From DSM-111022 sp043424535 (GTDB lineage: Bacteria > Bacillota > Bacilli > Lactobacillales > Aerococcaceae), in assembly GCA_043424535.1 (NCBI GenBank), contig JBHWOV010000125.1:1-18325 (forward strand): a stretch of DNA of 18,325 nucleotides, given 5' to 3'. Positions within the stretch are counted from its first letter, which is position 1. Every line of letters begins with the position of its first letter. A program made the translations under genes and the position numbers. This document shows positions 14,615 to 18,325 of the stretch, in pieces. The notes under the pieces are model-generated. The model made no database searches and was not told the origin of the DNA. It saw only the letters and a list, made by a program, of their open reading frames with translations.

Positions 14615-15280
14615 TTAAGGACCTACTTGAATGAGTGGTGCCAATTGTTCAAATGTCTTCTCACCGATGCCAGAAATCGCCATGATGTCTTCAATCGCCT
14701 GAAAACTGCCATTTTCGTCTCGATAAGCGATAATTGCTTCTGCTTTTTTTGGTCCGATACCTGGTAATGTTTGCAATTGTTGTGAATCTGCGGTATTTAT
14801 ATTAACTAAGGTTGAAGTTGACATTTCAGTTTGAATGCCGTCCAATGTGGTCTGATCCGCCAAATCCACGGTTTCTTTTTGTATTTGCCATTCATCAAAG
14901 GTTGGAACAGTCAAACTCATTTGATCTTGTATTAATAGAGCCTGATTAATAGCTTCTAGTGCTGCTTCATCCGTCACACCACCTGCCGCATGAACCAAAT
15001 CCATCACACGATCCCCTTCGTTAAAAGAGTACACGCCTGGGTGCTGGACCGCTCCTTTTATTTCAGCATAAATGATGAGCGGCTCAACCGATGATTCGGA
15101 GGATTGTTCAACGGATGACGTTTGATCCCACTCAGCAGTCTCTTCGATTGCAAACAAATCGTCTTGTGATGGTTGAGAAAAAAAGGTGCCTTGATTTAGA
15201 AACCATAATAATACGATGCCTACAGCAATTGCAAAATACTTTATATTCACCGATTGTTTCCAATATTGTAATTTGTTCAT
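14615..15280 (-). CDS. comEA: Competence protein ComEA, double-stranded DNA receptor
   Basis: Membrane-anchored DNA receptor that binds incoming double-stranded DNA outside the cell and hands it to ComEC. It has 221 residues: a cytoplasmic N-terminus and one membrane helix (about 14-34), an acidic Ser/Glu linker (about 38-66), an SLBB domain (about 69-126, IIYAEIKGAVQHPGVYSF to SLTVP), a second linker, and a helix-hairpin-helix DNA-binding domain (about 157-219) with NINTADSQQLQTLPGIGPKKAEAII and ISGIGEKTFEQL. Domain order and length are those of Gram-positive ComEA. The ATG follows AGGTGA. Only one base separates it from comEC. A palindrome at 15330-15350 lies about 50 nt upstream and no good sigma-A promoter is evident, fitting regulated expression. 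Confidence 0.94.
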   Translation of the reverse strand: MNKLQYWKQSVNIKYFAIAVGIVLLWFLNQGTFFSQPSQDDLFAIEETAEWDQTSSVEQSSESSVEPLIIYAEIKGAVQHPGVYSFNEGDRVMDLVHAAGGVTDEAALEAINQALLIQDQMSLTVPTFDEWQIQKETVDLADQTTLDGIQTEMSTSTLVNINTADSQQLQTLPGIGPKKAEAIIAYRDENGSFQAIEDIMAISGIGEKTFEQLAPLIQVGP

Positions 15281-15329
15281 TTTTTATCACCTAATAATAA
15301 ATAAACAAATCATCATGTTATCAGAAAAA

Positions 15330-15350
15330 TATATCGCTATTTACGATATA
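15330..15350. promoter_or_regulatory. Palindrome upstream of comEA (TATATCG-N7-CGATATA)
   Basis: Two perfect 7-bp arms (15330-15336 and 15344-15350) separated by 7 nt. It lies between the ABC-transporter terminator and comEA, 50 nt before the comEA start. The spacing of 14 bp between arm starts would place both half-sites on nearly the same face of the helix. It has no U-run in either direction and its stem is AT-rich, so a protein site is more likely than a terminator. Confidence 0.4.
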
Positions 15351-15353
15351 AAA

Positions 15354-15427
15354 TAAAAAAAACAATCTCTTTTATTTATGCCCATACCCAATTGAATGGG
15401 GCATGGTTGAAATAATCAGAGATTGTC
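15354..15427 (-). terminator. Long imperfect hairpin terminator of the amino-acid ABC transporter operon
   Basis: Outer stem of 9 bp (15362-15370 with 15418-15426, ACAATCTCT/AGAGATTGT), a second stem of 6 bp (15372-15377 with 15410-15415) and an inner stem of about 8 bp with one bulge (ATGCCCAT 15378-15385 with 15396-15404). On the minus strand it is followed by a run of seven to eight Ts (15355-15362). It starts about 20 nt after the permease stop, and isolates the comE genes from the transporter operon. Confidence 0.8.
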
Positions 15428-15445
15428 TAGTTAGATAATTACTTT

Positions 15446-16096
15446 TTATAATGTCGCTTTAGCTAAATATTTTGAAAAACGTGATAATGAGTAACAAATC
15501 ACAAAATATAATAGCGCTGTAATGACAAACATCGGAATAACATAATCCGTATTTTGTCCATAAATAATCTTCGCATTGTGCATCATTTCAGGTAAGGAGA
15601 TAATCGTCGCTAGTGACGTATCCTTAATTAATGCAATCAATTGACTCACAACAGAAGGTAAAGTCTGACGAAGAGCTTGTGGTAATAAAATCAAACTCAT
15701 TGTTTGCGGAATCGTCATCCCAGACGCTAAAGCTGCTTCATATTGACCTTTTGGTAAAGCATTCAATCCTCCCCGAATGATTTCTGAAATCATCGCTGAC
15801 TCAAATACTGACATGGCCGCTACGGTCGACCAAAATAAATTCAGTCGAATCCCTAATTGCGGCAAAGCAAAATAGGTAAAAAAGATAATTAAGAGAAGCG
15901 GAAGATTTCGAATGGTATCGATGATTAATCCTAATACTTTAGATAATATTGGGATGTCTAAATAGCGCAACACACCAAATACAATACCTAAAATTAAACT
16001 AATCACCATGACAACAAGTGCTACTTGGATTGTGACCAAGAACCCTTGCAGTAAAAATCGCATATTCACCCATGATAGAGCACCTATAAAATCCAT
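15446..16096 (-). CDS. Polar amino-acid ABC transporter, permease subunit (second)
   Basis: A 216-residue inner-membrane permease of the His/Glu/Gln/Arg/opine type. About five hydrophobic segments are visible, starting with residues 13-45 and including PLLLIIFFTYFALPQLG (about 65-81) and a C-terminal one near 183-203. The cytoplasmic EAA loop that docks on the ATPase reads EAALASGMTIPQTMSLILLPQ (about 120-140), with the conserved Gly. It pairs with the permease gene immediately upstream to form the transmembrane channel for an acidic or polar amino acid; glutamate or glutamine is suggested by the binding protein. The ATG follows AGGAGG, 9 nt after the previous stop. It is the last gene of the operon. 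Confidence 0.92.
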   Translation of the reverse strand: MDFIGALSWVNMRFLLQGFLVTIQVALVVMVISLILGIVFGVLRYLDIPILSKVLGLIIDTIRNLPLLLIIFFTYFALPQLGIRLNLFWSTVAAMSVFESAMISEIIRGGLNALPKGQYEAALASGMTIPQTMSLILLPQALRQTLPSVVSQLIALIKDTSLATIISLPEMMHNAKIIYGQNTDYVIPMFVITALLYFVICYSLSRFSKYLAKATL

Positions 16097-16105
16097 GTCA
16101 ACCTC

Positions 16106-16759
16106 CTAATACTTCTGTCCGACATATGCTTCGATTTTTTGTATCAAAATAGTTAATGGGACGGTAATAAATAAATATAAAATCCCAACCAATACATATG
16201 TATCAATGGTTAAAAATGTTTCTGAAGCGACTAAATCCCCGTAATACATTAAATCAAGACCTGCAACCATTGCTAAAATCGAAGAGTTTTTAACTAAATT
16301 GATCGTCTGATTACCGAGTGGTGGCAAGACTTTTCGAGCGGCTTGTGGTAAAACGATATAGCGCATCACTTCTTGTTCTGTTAACCCTTGCGAGAGACCC
16401 GCTTCTCGTTGTCCTTTATCAATGGATAAAATACCTGCACGCACATTATCTGCAATAAAACTGGATGTATAAATCGTTAATCCAATCACCCCTGCCCAGA
16501 AACCAGTAATCGGAATCCCATAAAGTGGTACTGCAACATAGAAGAACATGACGATAATTAATAGTGGAATATTTCTAAAAAATTCAACATAAGCATTGGC
16601 AATTCCAGATAACCAACGATTCGAACTCAATTGTAAAATGGCCATTAAGGTTCCGATAATTAGACTCCCTATCAGTGCGATTGCACTCGCAATTAATGTG
16701 TTTTTGAACCCTTCTAATAACATTGGCCAATATGATTGAAATAAATTAATGATTTCCAT
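16106..16759 (-). CDS. Polar amino-acid ABC transporter, permease subunit (first)
   Basis: A 217-residue membrane permease, partner of the next gene. It opens with YWPMLLEGFKNTLIASAIALIGSLIIG, the usual start of HEQRo permeases, and keeps FFRNIPLLIIVMFFYVAVP (about 61-79). The EAA loop is EAGLSQGLTEQEVMRYIVLPQ (about 118-138). Identity to the second permease is only in the shared family pattern, so the two are distinct paralogues that form a heterodimer. The ATG overlaps the binding-protein stop as TAATG (one shared base at 16759), with GGAGGTG inside the upstream gene, a sign of strict translational coupling. Confidence 0.92.
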   Translation of the reverse strand: MEIINLFQSYWPMLLEGFKNTLIASAIALIGSLIIGTLMAILQLSSNRWLSGIANAYVEFFRNIPLLIIVMFFYVAVPLYGIPITGFWAGVIGLTIYTSSFIADNVRAGILSIDKGQREAGLSQGLTEQEVMRYIVLPQAARKVLPPLGNQTINLVKNSSILAMVAGLDLMYYGDLVASETFLTIDTYVLVGILYLFITVPLTILIQKIEAYVGQKY

Positions 16760-17580
16760 TAATTCGACACCTCCATAATATCACCAAACCATTTATTATA
16801 AATTTCATCATAGACACCATTTTCTTTGATCGTGTCTAAGGCTTCATTCACTAATGCTAAAAATTCTGGCTGATCTGGTGAAATCGCAATACCATAAGGT
16901 TCTTCAGTAAAGTTCTCTCCAATGAGACGATAGTCGTCATTATCGGCTGCCATCCCCATCAGTATCGCATTATCCGTCGTTAAAGCATCTCCTTGACCTG
17001 ATTGTAGTGCGATAAACCCTTCACTATAATTTTCTAATTCAACTATATTTACTTCAGGTTTCAATTCGCGAATATTTTGCGCTGAAGTGGAGCCTTTGAC
17101 GGCAATAATCGTATGTTCAGATGTTAGATCATCTACATGCTCAATTTCAGAATCTTTAGGTACCAGTAGCGACTGACCTGCATCAAAATAGCTGTCTGTA
17201 AAATCAACGACTTCTTCGCGTTCCGGTGTGATTGTCATCGTCGCAATAATGGCGTCAATATTTCCATTTAAGAGCAGTTGAACACGGGTTTTAGAAGTCA
17301 CCTCAACAAATTCAGCAGTTCCGGTACCATTCGTTATTTCATCGGTCAATGCTTTCGCGATATCCACGTCAAAGCCTTGAATCTCGCCTTCTGCAATATT
17401 GTAATAACCAAAGAGTTTGGTATCTGCTTTGACACCCCAGCGAAGGACCGGATTTTCTTCATTAAGCACTCGATCTGCGATATTTGCTTGGCCGGTCAAT
17501 GCTTGAATGGGAGTCAGTGACAAGCATAGTGTCAATATAAAGATACTGATAATACTTAAAATACGCTTTCTTTTAAACAT
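16759..17580 (-). CDS. Glutamate/glutamine-type ABC transporter substrate-binding protein
   Basis: A 273-residue extracellular binding protein that delivers an amino acid to the permeases. Mature-domain landmarks are LRWGVKADTKLFGYYN, GEIQGFDVDIAKALTDE, NGNIDAIIATMTITPEREEVVDF and YFDAGQSLLVPKDS, matching the glutamate/aspartate-type branch (GVK, FGY, TITPER, AGQSLLV). The signal sequence (KRKR then residues 7-23) ends in LSLTPIQALTG; there is no proper lipobox, since the only Cys, at 19, is preceded by LTL. Gram-positive binding proteins are usually lipoproteins, so this one may be secreted, or held by an uncleaved signal. The ATG at 17580 follows AAGGAG; an in-frame TTG at 17607 lies inside the ATPase gene and has no good ribosome site. 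Confidence 0.92.
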   Translation of the reverse strand: MFKRKRILSIISIFILTLCLSLTPIQALTGQANIADRVLNEENPVLRWGVKADTKLFGYYNIAEGEIQGFDVDIAKALTDEITNGTGTAEFVEVTSKTRVQLLLNGNIDAIIATMTITPEREEVVDFTDSYFDAGQSLLVPKDSEIEHVDDLTSEHTIIAVKGSTSAQNIRELKPEVNIVELENYSEGFIALQSGQGDALTTDNAILMGMAADNDDYRLIGENFTEEPYGIAISPDQPEFLALVNEALDTIKENGVYDEIYNKWFGDIMEVSN

Positions 17581-17587
17581 GACAATG

Positions 17588-17593
17588 CTCCTT
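17588..17593 (-). promoter_or_regulatory. Ribosome binding site fixing the binding-protein start
   Basis: AAGGAG on the minus strand, 7 nt before the ATG at 17578-17580. It lies in the 13-nt gap after the ATPase stop and decides against the in-frame TTG at 17605-17607. Confidence 0.8.
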
Positions 17594-18325
17594 CTATTTT
17601 TTCTCAATAACTTGTGCTAAGAATTCCTGTGCCCGTGGATCTTGTGGATTCTCGAAAAAGTCATGACTTGGGCGGTCTTCAATAATTTCGCCTTTGACCA
17701 TGAAAACCGTACGGTCCGAAACTTCCTCAGCAAAGCCCATCTCATGCGTTACAACAACCATCATCATCTTATCTTCGATCGCGATTTTCTTCATAATACG
17801 AAGGACATCACCAATCGTTTCTGGATCGAGTGCCGATGTTGGTTCATCAAAAAGCATCGCCTTGGGTTTCATTGCTAAACCTCGAGCGATGGCGACTCTT
17901 TGTTGTTGACCACCAGAAATTTGGTGGGGATATTTGTCTTTATGTTCTGCCATACCGACACGCTCAAGTAAGCGATCAGCTGTTGCTGTCGCTTCTTCTT
18001 CCGATTCACCTAATACCTTCATTGGTGCTAAGGTAATATTATCCATAATTGTTAAGTGAGGATATAATTCAAAATGTTGGAAAACCATCCCTAATTTTTC
18101 CCGTACTTTACGGATGTCCGTGTCTTTGTCCGCAATATTTTTATCAAATACATAGAGTTCACCATCGGTTATTTTCTCTAGACCATTAATACAGCGTAAT
18201 AAGGTACTTTTTCCCGAGCCAGACGGTCCGAGTAAGGTCACGACCTCTCCGGGACTAATATCAAGATTGATATTTTTTAATGCATGAAAATCTCCATAAT
18301 ATTTATTTACATTTTTAAAACACGT
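17594..18325 (-). CDS. glnQ: Polar amino-acid ABC transporter ATP-binding protein (5' end outside window)
   Basis: Cytoplasmic ATPase that powers the transporter. The frame stays open to the right edge: 243 residues are visible and read FKNVNKYYGDFHALKNINL before the Walker A, so the true start is only a few codons beyond 18325. A GTG at 18241 looks like a start but falls in the middle of the strand leading to GPSGSGKST and would delete the A-loop Tyr and first beta-sheet. The Walker A (GPSGSGKST), Q-loop (VFQHFELYPHLTI), signature ISGGQQQRVAIARGLA, Walker B AMLFDEPTSALDPE and H-loop VVVTHEMGFAEE are all intact. It is first of the visible operon genes; the binding-protein gene follows 13 nt later. 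The promoter is outside the window. Confidence 0.94.
   Translation of the reverse strand, partial: TCFKNVNKYYGDFHALKNINLDISPGEVVTLLGPSGSGKSTLLRCINGLEKITDGELYVFDKNIADKDTDIRKVREKLGMVFQHFELYPHLTIMDNITLAPMKVLGESEEEATATADRLLERVGMAEHKDKYPHQISGGQQQRVAIARGLAMKPKAMLFDEPTSALDPETIGDVLRIMKKIAIEDKMMMVVVTHEMGFAEEVSDRTVFMVKGEIIEDRPSHDFFENPQDPRAQEFLAQVIEKK

Noticed and set aside
15337..15350. Streptococcal-type competence (cin) box upstream of comEA
   Set aside because: TACGATATA differs from TACGAATA and is on the plus strand, pointing away from comEA.
18239..18241. GTG as the start of the ABC ATPase
   Set aside because: It lies inside the first conserved strand just before the Walker A; the frame continues with normal GlnQ sequence to the window edge.

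Overview
The window is an ordinary-looking stretch of chromosome from a low-GC Gram-positive bacterium (Bacillota). The evidence is strong AGGAGG-type ribosome sites, sigma-A promoters that often carry a TGn extended -10, intrinsic terminators with U-runs, and a gene set best known from Bacillus and Lactobacillales (cyclophilin with an S1 protein and pgi, the YutD/YutF/YunD group, comEA-comEC, a Glu/Gln-type ABC transporter). I lean towards Lactobacillales, perhaps an Aerococcaceae or Carnobacteriaceae relative, but that is inference from gene content. No tRNA, rRNA, CRISPR array, transposase or prophage gene is visible.

Layout, left to right. (1) 1-230 has no gene. It holds three tandem leftward promoters, the last overlapping a perfect inverted repeat that looks like a repressor site; they drive a gene outside the window. 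(2) 291-2656, minus: ppiB, an S1-domain RNA-binding protein and pgi form one operon ending at a terminator (231-263). (3) 2791-4897, plus: a DUF212 membrane protein, a ferredoxin/flavodoxin-NADP reductase and a PgpA-type lipid phosphatase. (4) 4931-8332, minus: a metallophosphatase (YunD type), YutD, a NagD-type HAD phosphatase and a DUF1461 membrane protein, three of the four junctions being overlapping or very tight. (5) 8501-9349, plus: a DegV fatty-acid-binding protein. (6) 9383-12129, minus: a MarR regulator and a lipoprotein polysaccharide deacetylase, then, after a strongly structured 114-bp intergenic element, a membrane-anchored alpha/beta hydrolase. (7) 12268-15280, minus: comEA and comEC, the DNA-uptake genes. 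(8) 15446 to the right end, minus: a complete polar amino-acid ABC transporter (two permeases, binding protein, ATPase); the ATPase gene runs off the window.

How the parts fit. Glycolysis/gluconeogenesis entry (Pgi) is co-transcribed with a folding catalyst and a post-transcriptional regulator. Groups 3-5 are housekeeping: phosphatidylglycerol synthesis, redox, phosphate-ester clean-up and fatty-acid handling. Group 6 is an envelope-modification unit under probable MarR autoregulation. Groups 7 and 8 are separated by a long imperfect hairpin terminator and a palindrome just upstream of comEA.

The most interesting non-coding signals are the three-helix element at 10563-10676, the triple promoter/operator at 14-220, and the palindrome at 15330-15350. 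I found no convincing undescribed multi-gene system; the coding content is mainly conserved families.
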